Origin: CAVPDE01 sp964580575
GTDB lineage: Bacteria; Desulfobacterota; DSM-4660; Desulfatiglandales; HGW-15
DNA: 18,031 bases
Reading direction: 5' to 3'
Assembly: GCA_964580575.1 (NCBI GenBank)
Contig: CAZOLJ010000090.1
Span: 1-18,031, forward strand
Both the position numbers and the translations under genes were made by a program. Position 1 is the stretch's first letter; each line of letters opens with the position of its first letter. Under the pieces are notes generated by a model. It did not search any database. It was not told the origin of the DNA and was given only the letters and a program-made list of their open reading frames with translations. Positions 7,513 through 14,561 of the stretch are shown here, piece after piece.

Positions 7513-7527
7513 TGAAACGAAAACCTC

Positions 7528-8493
7528 TTAAAAGATGGACATTCCGGAGAAACCCATAAAGGCCAGAGCAAAGAGCCCGGCGGTAATAAACGCGATGGGA
7601 AGTCCCCGGTAGGTGGGCGGCACATTGGCCGTTTCCAGCCTTTCGCGTACGGAGGACATCAGGAAAAGCGCCACAAGGAACCCCCCTCCTGCACCGACGG
7701 CCAGCATCAGGCTTTCCATGGCATTGTACTCGTTGTTGGCGAGGATCAGGGGAACGGCGAGAATGATGCAGTTGGCAATCACCAGCACGAGGTACACGCC
7801 GAAGGCCTTGAACAGCGCAGGGTTCACTTTTCGAAGGATCGTGTCCACCGCCTGGACGGACAGAGAGACCAGACCGATGAAGACCACGATCTGCAGAAAG
7901 TCCAGACTGAAGGGCTTGAGCACGAACTGGTACATAAACCAGGACATCATGGCGCTGGCCACCATCACGAGCGTGAAGGTGACTCCCATGCCCACGGCCG
8001 TGGACTTCTTCTGGGAGGTGCCGAAAAAGACGCACAGGCCTAAGTATTTCGTGAACACGAAGTTCTTGATGATCATGGCGCCCAGGAGAACCGAAAGCAG
8101 GTACCCGATGTAGGCTTTCTTGACACTCAGAAGGGCGGTGCCCTGCGACGACTTGCCTTCGCTCAGGATCTCTTTGACGGACAGCACATGGGGCTGTTCC
8201 TGGTTGAGGATCTCCTGAAACGTGAGGGTGACCGTGGTCTTGTCCTGGCTCAGGGCCACTCCGGCAAGGCTCAGGAGAATGTCCGGATCCTGCTTCTCGT
8301 AAACCGCATAGTGATCCATTTTTTTGGCCCAGGGTTCATCCACAGGACCTGCAAAAGTGATCACGATCTGATGGGTCCCCTTGAAAGCGGTCCGTTTCAC
8401 GAAACGGTGCTCCGAGTCACACCCGGCCCAAAGGAAAATCCCGACCAGGAGGATCCATCCCAACAAGACGCGCTGTCTCTGAACCTTCTTCAT
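7528..8493 (-). CDS. rnfA: RnfA with N-terminal lipoprotein-like/Ig-like domain fusion
   Basis: RnfA is a six-helix membrane subunit of Rnf. The canonical part starts near residue 126 (KAYIGYLLSVLLGAMIIKNF) and keeps the conserved cysteines Cys154 (YLGLCVFFG) and Cys242 (ANCIILAV) that ligate the intramembrane Fe-S centre with RnfE. Before it lie 125 extra residues: a hydrophobic signal with a lipobox-like LWAGC ending at Cys25, then HQIVITFAGPVDEPWAKKM...KTTVTLTFQEIL, which resembles a bacterial Ig-like (SbsA/Big type) sandwich. The start ATG 8493 follows AAAAGGATAGGG, a good ribosome binding site, 2 nt after the rnfE stop. No internal start with a ribosome binding site is visible at the RnfA boundary, so the fusion appears real. 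Total 321 residues versus about 190 usually. Confidence 0.92.
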   Translation of the reverse strand: MKKVQRQRVLLGWILLVGIFLWAGCDSEHRFVKRTAFKGTHQIVITFAGPVDEPWAKKMDHYAVYEKQDPDILLSLAGVALSQDKTTVTLTFQEILNQEQPHVLSVKEILSEGKSSQGTALLSVKKAYIGYLLSVLLGAMIIKNFVFTKYLGLCVFFGTSQKKSTAVGMGVTFTLVMVASAMMSWFMYQFVLKPFSLDFLQIVVFIGLVSLSVQAVDTILRKVNPALFKAFGVYLVLVIANCIILAVPLILANNEYNAMESLMLAVGAGGGFLVALFLMSSVRERLETANVPPTYRGLPIAFITAGLFALAFMGFSGMSIF

Positions 8494-8495
8494 CC

Positions 8496-9119
8496 CTATC
8501 CTTTTTTCTCTTTCATTCTTTTGAAGACAAGGTCCATGTAATTGTAAATGGCCATCATGAACCCGACAACGAAAAACCCTGCTGCAGGAAGAATAAAGAA
8601 AAGAAGCGGTTTGGCTCCTAAGAGATCGAAACCCAGGAAAGTTCCTGACCCCAGAATTTCTCGAACGGCTCCGAGCGTCACCATGCCGAACAGGAATCCG
8701 AGGCCCATGCCCACGGCGTCCCAGAAAGAAGGGATCAGCGGGTTCTTGGCTGCGAACATCTCCAGGCGCATGGTGATGATGGCGAAGGCGACAATGAGTT
8801 TTACGAAAATCCCCATCTCCTTGTAGGCTGCCGGCACATAAGCGGCAAGCACGAGATCGATCACCGTCACCCAGGTGGCAATGGTTAGGGTGTAGGTGGG
8901 GATCCGGATTCGGGGATGGATGTAGTTCTTGATGGCCGAAATCGTGCAGCTCGAAAAGACCTGAACGAAAAGAACCGCAACGCCCAGAAGGATGCCGTTC
9001 ATGACGGTGGTGCTGATGCCCACAGCCGGGCACATGGACAGGGCCAGCCGGAAAATCGGGTTTTCTGAAAGGATGCCGTTAAAGAACAACTGGGAATTGC
9101 TTTTCTTAGTGTGCGCCAA
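8496..9119 (-). CDS. rnfE: RnfE, Rnf complex membrane subunit E
   Basis: RnfE is the six-helix partner of RnfA in the membrane core of Rnf. Residues 18-36 (SENPIFRLALSMCPAVGIS) match the conserved first helix with Cys30. The C-terminal half has NPLIPSFWDAVGMGLGF (126-142) and the REILGSGTFLGFDLL segment (153-167). The length of 207 residues is normal. Translation starts at TTG 9119, supported by AGGAGGAGA about 8 nt upstream; the first in-frame ATG would remove helix 1. The conserved NC-x4-GRAEAF motif of helix 4 is replaced by FA-x4-MRLEMF (112-122), so the second cysteine ligand is Ala113. It follows rnfG by 23 nt. Confidence 0.93.
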   Translation of the reverse strand: MAHTKKSNSQLFFNGILSENPIFRLALSMCPAVGISTTVMNGILLGVAVLFVQVFSSCTISAIKNYIHPRIRIPTYTLTIATWVTVIDLVLAAYVPAAYKEMGIFVKLIVAFAIITMRLEMFAAKNPLIPSFWDAVGMGLGFLFGMVTLGAVREILGSGTFLGFDLLGAKPLLFFILPAAGFFVVGFMMAIYNYMDLVFKRMKEKKG

Positions 9120-9142
9120 GATCTTTCTCCTCCTGCCTCGTC

Positions 9143-10042
9143 CTAGAAAGCCGCAGGAATTTTCTGCGACTGGACCACACGCTCAAGCCTCTCGACCCGG
9201 TAGGCGAAGCGCTTGACCATGCCTTTGACGCCGTCGGTCACCGCCTTGCTGGAAATCGTCGCCCCGGTGAGGGCATAGATGTCGTTGTCCTGAAACTTGG
9301 CTCGAATGCGCTGGACTTCTTCCGGAGACATGGAACCCTTCTTGACTTCCAGGGCCTTACGGTACTCATCAGGAAGAGGCTCTTTGACCACCTCCAGTTG
9401 CTTGAGCTTCTGATAGGACTTGTTCTTGAACTGGTTTTTGAAAAAGTCCTGCACAATGTCGCCGCCCAGGCCCGGGTCTTCTTCGTGTTCCATGATCTCC
9501 AGACCGAGAATGTTGTAACTGGGATCCACGGCCAGCATGACTTTGATGAATGTCTTGAACCCCTGGAAGTGCCCCGGGAGAAGGTAGGCCATGCGTTTCC
9601 CGTCCATGGAGGCCACGACGGTTTCATCGGAATAAACAAAAGCTCCTTTGAGGACCGCGGCGAGCGCCTTTTCCCTCTCCGCCGCGTCCAGGGCCTGTTC
9701 CGCGGTTATTTCCAGTTCGTGATAAGCCTGGAACTTTCCTTCCAGGGTAATCACCAAAAGACCATACCCGAGGTCTGATCCTTTTTTCACCGGGAACATG
9801 TAGCCCAGGTATTTGGATCCTTTTTCGTCAATCACGTAACGGTAAATGCTGTGGAGCTTGAGTGCCGAAGGAGCCGGTTTCCCTTTGCCGTAGCCCAGGA
9901 GCCCGAGCATGGTGTCCTGCTCTTTCTGGTGCTCGTTGTGCTTCTTTGCTTTGGCCGTGAACACATAGGCACTGCCCATGATCGTGCCGGCAACCAGACA
10001 GGAGACGATGAGTCCAATGGTGATTCGGAAAATCTGCTTCAT
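9143..10042 (-). CDS. rnfG: RnfG, covalently flavinylated subunit of Rnf
   Basis: RnfG is a membrane-anchored periplasmic subunit carrying covalent FMN. Residues 5-30 form one membrane helix. The FMN-binding domain contains LGYGLLVITLEGKF (91-104), HEEDPGLGGD (186-195, the usual ETPGLG segment) and the flavinylation site ALTGATISSKAVTDGV (257-272), where Thr262 is the expected FMN acceptor for ApbE. The protein is 299 residues long, about 100 more than many RnfG proteins. The surplus lies mainly between about 100 and 180 and in the loop before LGYG. Start and rnfD stop overlap as ATGA (10039-10042), showing translational coupling. Confidence 0.94.
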   Translation of the reverse strand: MKQIFRITIGLIVSCLVAGTIMGSAYVFTAKAKKHNEHQKEQDTMLGLLGYGKGKPAPSALKLHSIYRYVIDEKGSKYLGYMFPVKKGSDLGYGLLVITLEGKFQAYHELEITAEQALDAAEREKALAAVLKGAFVYSDETVVASMDGKRMAYLLPGHFQGFKTFIKVMLAVDPSYNILGLEIMEHEEDPGLGGDIVQDFFKNQFKNKSYQKLKQLEVVKEPLPDEYRKALEVKKGSMSPEEVQRIRAKFQDNDIYALTGATISSKAVTDGVKGMVKRFAYRVERLERVVQSQKIPAAF

Positions 10043-11061
10043 TTCACGGCACCTTTTGCTGGAGCAAATCGCTTGGGCTTAAACCACCCGTCCAGAGCAG
10101 GGGTCAGGGTGTTCATGAGGAGGATGGCATAGGCCACGCCCTCCGGATAACCTCCTTTAAGGCGGATCAGGACCGTGAGGGCCCCGACTCCAATTCCAAA
10201 GAGGATCTGCCCTGTTTTCTGGTTCGGGGAGGTGACATAATCCGTAGCCATGTATAGGGCGCCGAGCGGCACACCTCCTGAGAGAATCGCGAGCAGTGGA
10301 TTCCCCGTGAAAAATTCCTCTCCGCCGAAAATCCAGGTGAAGAAGGCGACGGAGGCGAAGACCGAAACAGGAATGTGCCAGGTGATGTAACCCTTGTACA
10401 TGAGGTAGAGGCCGCCGAGCATGAGCAGAAGAACGGAGGTTTCACCGATACAGCCCGGCCTCAACCCGATGAAGAAATTTCCGTACATGGTGGAGAGGGA
10501 TCCGAATTTTTCGATGAGCGTGTCCATGCCGTAATGTTTGAGCACATAGAGAGGGGTCGCCGTGCTTACCGCATCGACCCCGGGCGCCATGTATTTGAAG
10601 ATCGAAGCGTCCCGAAGGGGAGGAAGCCAGGCGGAGGTCATGGCCACCGGATAGGTCGCCACCAGAAAAGCCCGGCCGATGAGAGCAGGGTTGAAGATGT
10701 TGTAGCCGATCCCGCCCATGAGTTGCTTTGTTACGAAGATGGCGATCACTCCGCCGAGAATCGGCATCCAGTAGGGAACACCGGGAGGGATGACATAGGC
10801 GAGCAACACGCCCGTGATGACGGCGCTGCCGTCCTTGATGGACACAGGCCGGCGGAGGCACTTCTGGGAAAGGGCCTCTGTGGCCAAGCAGCTTCCTACG
10901 CTGACCGCGGTGATGATGAGGGTTTGGAAGCCGAAAACAAAGATGGAGAGGATCAAGGAGGGCATGAGGCATGCCACCACGGTCCACATGATCTTTTCCA
11001 CCGACTCGTGGCTCTTGACGTGAGGGGAGACGGCGACCGACCAGAGTTCGGCCTCCTTCAT
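10039..11061 (-). CDS. rnfD: RnfD, flavinylated membrane subunit of Rnf
   Basis: RnfD is the large multi-helix subunit thought to form the ion path and to carry covalent FMN. It starts with a cytoplasmic SPHVKSHESVEKIMW segment (12-26). NIFNPALIGRAFL (121-133) and GGYPEGVAYAILLMN (303-317) are family hallmarks. The FMN site is DAVSTATPLYVL (163-174), with Thr169 as the acceptor; the usual SGAT is STAT here. The length of 340 residues is normal. ATG 11061 was chosen because GGAGGTGA sits just upstream. A longer in-frame start at 11208 would lie inside rnfC. There is a 53-bp gap after rnfC. Confidence 0.94.
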   Translation of the reverse strand: MKEAELWSVAVSPHVKSHESVEKIMWTVVACLMPSLILSIFVFGFQTLIITAVSVGSCLATEALSQKCLRRPVSIKDGSAVITGVLLAYVIPPGVPYWMPILGGVIAIFVTKQLMGGIGYNIFNPALIGRAFLVATYPVAMTSAWLPPLRDASIFKYMAPGVDAVSTATPLYVLKHYGMDTLIEKFGSLSTMYGNFFIGLRPGCIGETSVLLLMLGGLYLMYKGYITWHIPVSVFASVAFFTWIFGGEEFFTGNPLLAILSGGVPLGALYMATDYVTSPNQKTGQILFGIGVGALTVLIRLKGGYPEGVAYAILLMNTLTPALDGWFKPKRFAPAKGAVK

Positions 11062-11114
11062 CGTCACCTCCTGGGGTTCTTTGACTTGCGCTTCGATGGC
11101 TCCGCTCCTTATAC

Positions 11115-12437
11115 CTAACGTTTTGCCTTCAACTTGGCGAGCCGGATGAACTGCACCAGAGGCCGCTTGGCCGGGCAGACGAAGGCGCAGCACCCGCACT
11201 CGAAGCATTCAAACAGACCGAATTTAGCCGTGTCCTGAGCCCGGCCTGCCTCCACGTAGACACCGATTTCATTGGGCTGAAGTCCCATGGGACAGGCGTC
11301 CAGGCACCAGCCGCACCGGATGCACTGACTGTGGGCCCGGCTGTCGATTTCGTCCTCGGTGAGGAACAGCACGCCGGAAGTGGTCTTGGTCACGGGAACG
11401 TCCAGGGTGGAAATGGGGAATCCCATCATGGGCCCGCCCATGACGATTCGGGCCAGGTCCGGTTTTGTCCCTCCGAGATGAGAGACGATGTCACTCAATC
11501 TCGTGCCGATTCGCACCTTCAGATTTGCCGGTCTGGCGATTCCTTTTCCGGTGATGGTGATCACCTTTTCGTAAAGAGGCTTGTTCAGGGCCACGGCTTC
11601 GTAAATGGCTTTGGTGGTCCCCACGTTCTGCACAATCACGCCCACGTCGAAGGGAAGCCCGAATCCCGGCACCCGGCGTTTGGTGACGCTTTCGATCAGC
11701 TGCTTCTCGGATCCCTGGGGATACTTGACTTTTAGAGCATCGACGCTGACCTTAGAATCGTCGGAGGCTTTGTCCGCCGCCGCCTTCCTCAAGGTTTCTA
11801 CCGCGTCCATCTTGTTGGCTTCGATCCCGATGTGGCATTCCTTGATTCCGAGCATGGCGAGGATGATCTTTGCGCCTTCGATGATCTCCGCAGGGTGCTC
11901 CAGCATCACGCGATGATCCGTGGTCAGATAGGGTTCGCACTCGACCCCGTTGATGAGGAGCATATCGACCTTGGCTTCAGGGGGAGGGGAAAGCTTGACG
12001 TGGGTCGGAAAACCGGCTCCTCCAATACCGACAATGCCTGCAGCCTTGACTCTTCTTTTCAGCTCGTCGCCGGGCAGGTTTCGCCAGTCCTCCAAGGTGT
12101 AGGTTTTGGTCGGGGCATCGCGGTCGGTCTGGATCGTCACGGAGGCGGAGGTGATGGAAACGGGATTCGTGGAGGCGCCCACTCCCTTCACCGTTCCGGT
12201 AACACTGGCGTGAACAGGAGCTCCAAGTCCGCCGGCCACTTCTCCGATGGCGTCTCCTTCGGTGACCTTCGCCTTTTTGTCCACCCCAGGCTTGCAGGGA
12301 GCCCCGAAGTGCTGCTGGAGAAGAATGTCCACCTCTTCGGGAAGGGGAAGGGTTTCAATGGCCAGATGCTCGGAGAGCTTCTTGGATTCAGGAGGATGAA
12401 CTCCACCTTTAGGAAAGGTGAGCAACGTCTCTTGCAT
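11115..12437 (-). CDS. rnfC: RnfC, NADH-binding Fe-S flavoprotein subunit of Rnf
   Basis: RnfC is the peripheral subunit where NAD(H) exchanges electrons with the complex. The N-terminal segment TFPKGGVHPPESK (7-19) is typical. The FMN/NAD region has GIGGAGFPTHVK (137-148) and LLINGVECEPYLTTDHR (160-176). A SLBB-type region covers about 285-330. The C-terminal part has two [4Fe-4S] motifs: Cys372/375/378/382 (CIRCGWCLDAC) and Cys411/414/417/421 (CFECGCCAFVC). The length of 440 residues is normal. It is the first gene of the rnf cluster, as in many Rnf operons (C-D-G-E-A-B). The ribosome binding site is weak. Confidence 0.96.
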   Translation of the reverse strand: MQETLLTFPKGGVHPPESKKLSEHLAIETLPLPEEVDILLQQHFGAPCKPGVDKKAKVTEGDAIGEVAGGLGAPVHASVTGTVKGVGASTNPVSITSASVTIQTDRDAPTKTYTLEDWRNLPGDELKRRVKAAGIVGIGGAGFPTHVKLSPPPEAKVDMLLINGVECEPYLTTDHRVMLEHPAEIIEGAKIILAMLGIKECHIGIEANKMDAVETLRKAAADKASDDSKVSVDALKVKYPQGSEKQLIESVTKRRVPGFGLPFDVGVIVQNVGTTKAIYEAVALNKPLYEKVITITGKGIARPANLKVRIGTRLSDIVSHLGGTKPDLARIVMGGPMMGFPISTLDVPVTKTTSGVLFLTEDEIDSRAHSQCIRCGWCLDACPMGLQPNEIGVYVEAGRAQDTAKFGLFECFECGCCAFVCPAKRPLVQFIRLAKLKAKR

Positions 12438-12496
12438 GGGCAGATCTTACCGTTCTTTTCAGGTTCAGCGCTTTATTCGTTTCTAGACCGCGTATG

Positions 12497-12525
12497 GCTA
12501 TACAGAAAAACCGTTCCTCTGTCCA
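12497..12525 (-). promoter_or_regulatory. candidate promoter of the rnf-apbE operon
   Basis: On the minus strand TGGACA (12525-12520) is followed after exactly 17 nt by TATAGC (12502-12497). This sits about 60 bp upstream of the rnfC start, between rnfC and the GNAT gene. It is a reasonable sigma70-like match, read by eye. The next upstream gene is only about 130 bp away on the same strand, so readthrough from the GNAT gene is also possible. Confidence 0.42.
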
Positions 12526-12566
12526 GGAAAATTCCACCGGTTCATCTCCGAAGACGGTTCCGTCTT

Positions 12567-13001
12567 TTACAAGTCTTTTCGAAGGTTGATGAAATTGCTC
12601 CTTTCAAAACCGAGGGTTTTGAAAAAAGACAGGAGGTCTGTCGAATCCCACCTCACCGAGGTGTAGATTTTCTTTACGCCCTTTTCCTTGTAATAGTCGA
12701 AGATGCCCTTGGCCAGGCTCTTTCCAATCTCCTGACCCATGTGCTTGGGCTCCACGCCGAACATGGATATCCATGCGACTTTCTCGGTGCCGAAAATTCC
12801 TGCCGTGATAATGCTGATCATGAAGCCCACCACTTCGCCCCTGATTTCCGCTATAAGGCTGGCGTTCGAGTTTCTCTTGGCCGCTTCGGCCACGATGGGC
12901 TTGAAATTAACACGGGAGGGAGCCTTGGTGATGGCCGCATCAATCCGGCTCACCTCGTCCGCATCGTCTTTTCTCATTTTTCGGATCAGGATCTTCGCCA
13001 C
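12567..13001 (-). CDS. GNAT-family N-acetyltransferase
   Basis: A 144-residue single-domain GNAT protein that would transfer an acetyl group from acetyl-CoA to an unknown amine. It begins KILIRKMRKDDADEVSRID (3-21), the usual beta1-alpha1 start. The core strand IAEIRGEVVGFMI (50-62) is followed by the acetyl-CoA loop EPKHMGQEIGKSLAKGIFDY (84-103), where QEIGKS stands in for the Q/R-x-x-G-x-G/A signature. YTSVRWDSTDLLSFFKTLGFE (112-132) is the typical C-terminal part. The start is GTG 13001, with AAAAGG about 9 nt upstream. It lies 35 nt behind the DUF2080 gene, so the two are probably cotranscribed. Substrate unknown; a RimI-like role or a toxin-like role are both possible. Confidence 0.85.
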   Translation of the reverse strand: MAKILIRKMRKDDADEVSRIDAAITKAPSRVNFKPIVAEAAKRNSNASLIAEIRGEVVGFMISIITAGIFGTEKVAWISMFGVEPKHMGQEIGKSLAKGIFDYYKEKGVKKIYTSVRWDSTDLLSFFKTLGFERSNFINLRKDL

Positions 13002-13036
13002 AAGTCGAATCCTTTTCTGCTTTAGGGGAACTCTTG

Positions 13037-13225
13037 TCAGTCAATTCTTATGATCTTCACGTGGTGGTCGACCCAGTCGGGCGGAAGATAAACCCTGCCG
13101 CTGTTTCCGCTCAGTTTGACCTTCTTCTCGATCATTTCTTCCCCATAGACCTCGAACTTCACTTTGCCTTCAGGGATGTTGCTGGCCGAATTCTTTTCAC
13201 TCTGGGCTTTCTTTTCCCTTGGCAC
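13037..13225 (-). CDS. DUF2080 family transposon-associated small protein (AbrB-like)
   Basis: A 62-residue basic protein. A variable charged N terminus (1-18) is followed by GKVKFEVYGEEMIEKKVKLS and GNSGRVYLPPDW (40-51), ending VKIIRID. The GNSGRVYLP segment is the hallmark of DUF2080, known as a transposon-associated family in archaea and some bacteria. It resembles the swapped-hairpin AbrB/MazE DNA-binding fold. The start is GTG 13225, supported by GAGGTGA 5 nt upstream. No transposase is present nearby. It is the first gene of a two-gene unit with the GNAT gene. The family assignment is from memory of the motif, and the DNA-binding role is inferred. Confidence 0.75.
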   Translation of the reverse strand: MPREKKAQSEKNSASNIPEGKVKFEVYGEEMIEKKVKLSGNSGRVYLPPDWVDHHVKIIRID

Positions 13226-13391
13226 GCTGTCACCTCTTCTCTTGGTAAAATGAGGACTCGGGCTGTTTTTGGGCTGGCATCTCAGGGCTCATCTCGTTTG
13301 TTTGCTGATCGTCTGGAGATCCTCGGTTTGCCTGTGTTGTTTAACCTTCTGATTCCTCTTTAGATTACCCCGATTTCCGCCTGGAAGGTCA

Positions 13392-13430
13392 ATTGTAGTT
13401 TAACTACATTTTAGCTACAAAGTGACTATA
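13392..13430. promoter_or_regulatory. operator-like 11-bp-spaced repeats overlapping a candidate promoter
   Basis: Three related 8-mers are spaced 11 bp apart: TAACTACA (13401-13408), TAGCTACA (13412-13419) and TGACTATA (13423-13430). The first is also one arm of the palindrome TGTAGTT-T-AACTACA (13394-13408). On the minus strand TTGTAG (13420-13415), 17 nt, TACAAT (13397-13392) forms a candidate promoter for the DUF2080-GNAT pair, so a protein bound to the repeats would block it. The remainder of 13226-13391 is an untranslated leader with no other recognisable feature. Short hairpins also occur at 13464-13478. Confidence 0.45.
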
Positions 13431-13497
13431 GGAAAAACGTGAAAATGATGTCAAGAAAAAAATGACACTCCTCGTGTCGAGCCAGGAGAGCTCCACT

Positions 13498-13525
13498 TTG
13501 ACGGAGGAACACCGCATTTGATAAA
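13498..13525 (+). promoter_or_regulatory. candidate promoter of the transglutaminase-like gene
   Basis: TTGACG (13498-13503), 16 nt, GATAAA (13520-13525) fits a sigma70-like promoter 56 bp upstream of ATG 13581. It has five of six matches at -35 and four of six at -10. Found by eye. Confidence 0.42.
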
Positions 13526-13580
13526 GTGCGAAGAGATCGTCCCGGTCTGACGGGATAATTTCTTTCGCAAAGGATCAGTC

Positions 13581-14285
13581 ATGAACCCATCCGATGACAG
13601 CCTCTATCTCCTGCCGACCTCCATCATCGACAGCGACGACGAATCCATCATCGATTTTGCGAATCAATCCATCGGACAGGGAGAGCAAGATCCGATCGCG
13701 AAAGCGGTGGCGCTCTATTACGCGGTGAGAGACGGCATCTGGTACGATCCCTACTATCCCTTTTACTTGCCCGAGCACTATCGCGCGAGCAATGTGCTCA
13801 GGAGCGGCAGGGGGTATTGCGTCTGCAAGGCCTCGCTTCTTTGCGCCCTGGGAAGGGCCTGCGGAATTCCCACACGGGTGGGGTTTGCGGATGTCCGGAA
13901 CCATCTGGCCTCGGCGCAGCTTCTGGAGATGATGGGAACGGATCTGTTTGTCTATCACGGTTTCACGGAGTTCTATCTCGAAGGGAAATGGGTCATGGCC
14001 ACCCCTGCCTTCAACAAAGAACTCTGCCTGAAGCACAAGGTCGCCCCCCTGGAGTTCAACGGCCGCGAGGATTCCATCTTTCAGCCTTACAATCTTGAGA
14101 AAAAGAAATTCATGGAATACGTGACCTACCACGGCTCGTTTCCGGACATTCCTGTGGCAAGAATTGTGAAGGCGTGGGAAGAGGCTTACGGCTCGGATAA
14201 GGTGAGATTATGGATCGACGCCTTTGAGCAATCGGGCGGCAAATCCACGCGGGAGTTCTTCAACGAAGAACCGCTGAAGAGTTGA
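13581..14285 (+). CDS. transglutaminase-like domain protein
   Basis: A 234-residue cytoplasmic protein (no signal peptide) of the transglutaminase-like, papain-fold superfamily. The nucleophile region is GRGYCVCKASLLCALGRACG (76-95); Cys80 aligns with the catalytic cysteine, followed by the usual RACGIPTRVGFADVRNH. The histidine is His126 in YHGFTEFYLEGKWV. The third residue, usually Asp in WxxxDP, falls in ATPAFN (140-145), where no Asp is present. Such members are common among deltaproteobacterial hypothetical proteins, and their substrate is unknown. AAAGGATC before ATG 13581 is a good ribosome binding site. It stands alone on the plus strand, between a minus-strand pair and a repeat element. 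Confidence 0.85.
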   Translation: MNPSDDSLYLLPTSIIDSDDESIIDFANQSIGQGEQDPIAKAVALYYAVRDGIWYDPYYPFYLPEHYRASNVLRSGRGYCVCKASLLCALGRACGIPTRVGFADVRNHLASAQLLEMMGTDLFVYHGFTEFYLEGKWVMATPAFNKELCLKHKVAPLEFNGREDSIFQPYNLEKKKFMEYVTYHGSFPDIPVARIVKAWEEAYGSDKVRLWIDAFEQSGGKSTREFFNEEPLKS

Positions 14286-14340
14286 CGCGGCACCAGCCGA
14301 CTATTTTTCACCACGGAGGCACAGAGGACACAGAGATAAT

Positions 14341-14377
14341 TTTCTGTTTGTCCCGCCTGTGGTGGGACAAACAGAAA
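14341..14377. repeat. 14-bp perfect inverted repeat
   Basis: TTTCTGTTTGTCCC (14341-14354) is exactly complementary to 14364-14377, with a 9-nt loop that can pair further (GCC with GGT). It lies 55 bp after the transglutaminase stop and inside the MITE-like element. It could block transcription in either direction, but no T-tract follows, so I do not call a classic terminator. Confidence 0.8.
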
Positions 14378-14537
14378 TAGTCTGTCCTAGAAGTTCATCT
14401 CGAAACACGATCAAGGGTATATAAGATCATCGGGCCCAGGTTGTTGGGCGTCGGCACGGAAGAATTGCTGCATCGTGATTTTGACTTGAGAGGTTTACCC
14501 GCCTTTGGCGGCGCCAGAGGCGACGAGGGCTGTTTTC

Positions 14538-14561
14538 GTCTATCGGGAGCTCCCGATAGAC
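14538..14561. repeat. 24-bp perfect palindrome
   Basis: The half-site GTCTATCGGGAG (14538-14549) is followed directly by its exact complement to 14561. Flanking TTTT (14533-14536) and AAAA (14563-14566) extend the pairing across one mismatch. T-runs follow the stem on the minus strand and A-runs on the plus strand, so it could terminate minus-strand transcription coming from the methyltransferase gene. Confidence 0.8.

Noticed and set aside
7528..9033. 501-residue protein ending in RnfA
   Set aside because: The part before residue 181 is an out-of-frame reading of rnfE; the ribosome binding site and 2-nt spacing support ATG 8493.
11062..11208. Longer RnfD start at 11208
   Set aside because: It would overlap rnfC by about 94 bp with Arg-rich unrelated residues, and GGAGGTGA marks ATG 11061.
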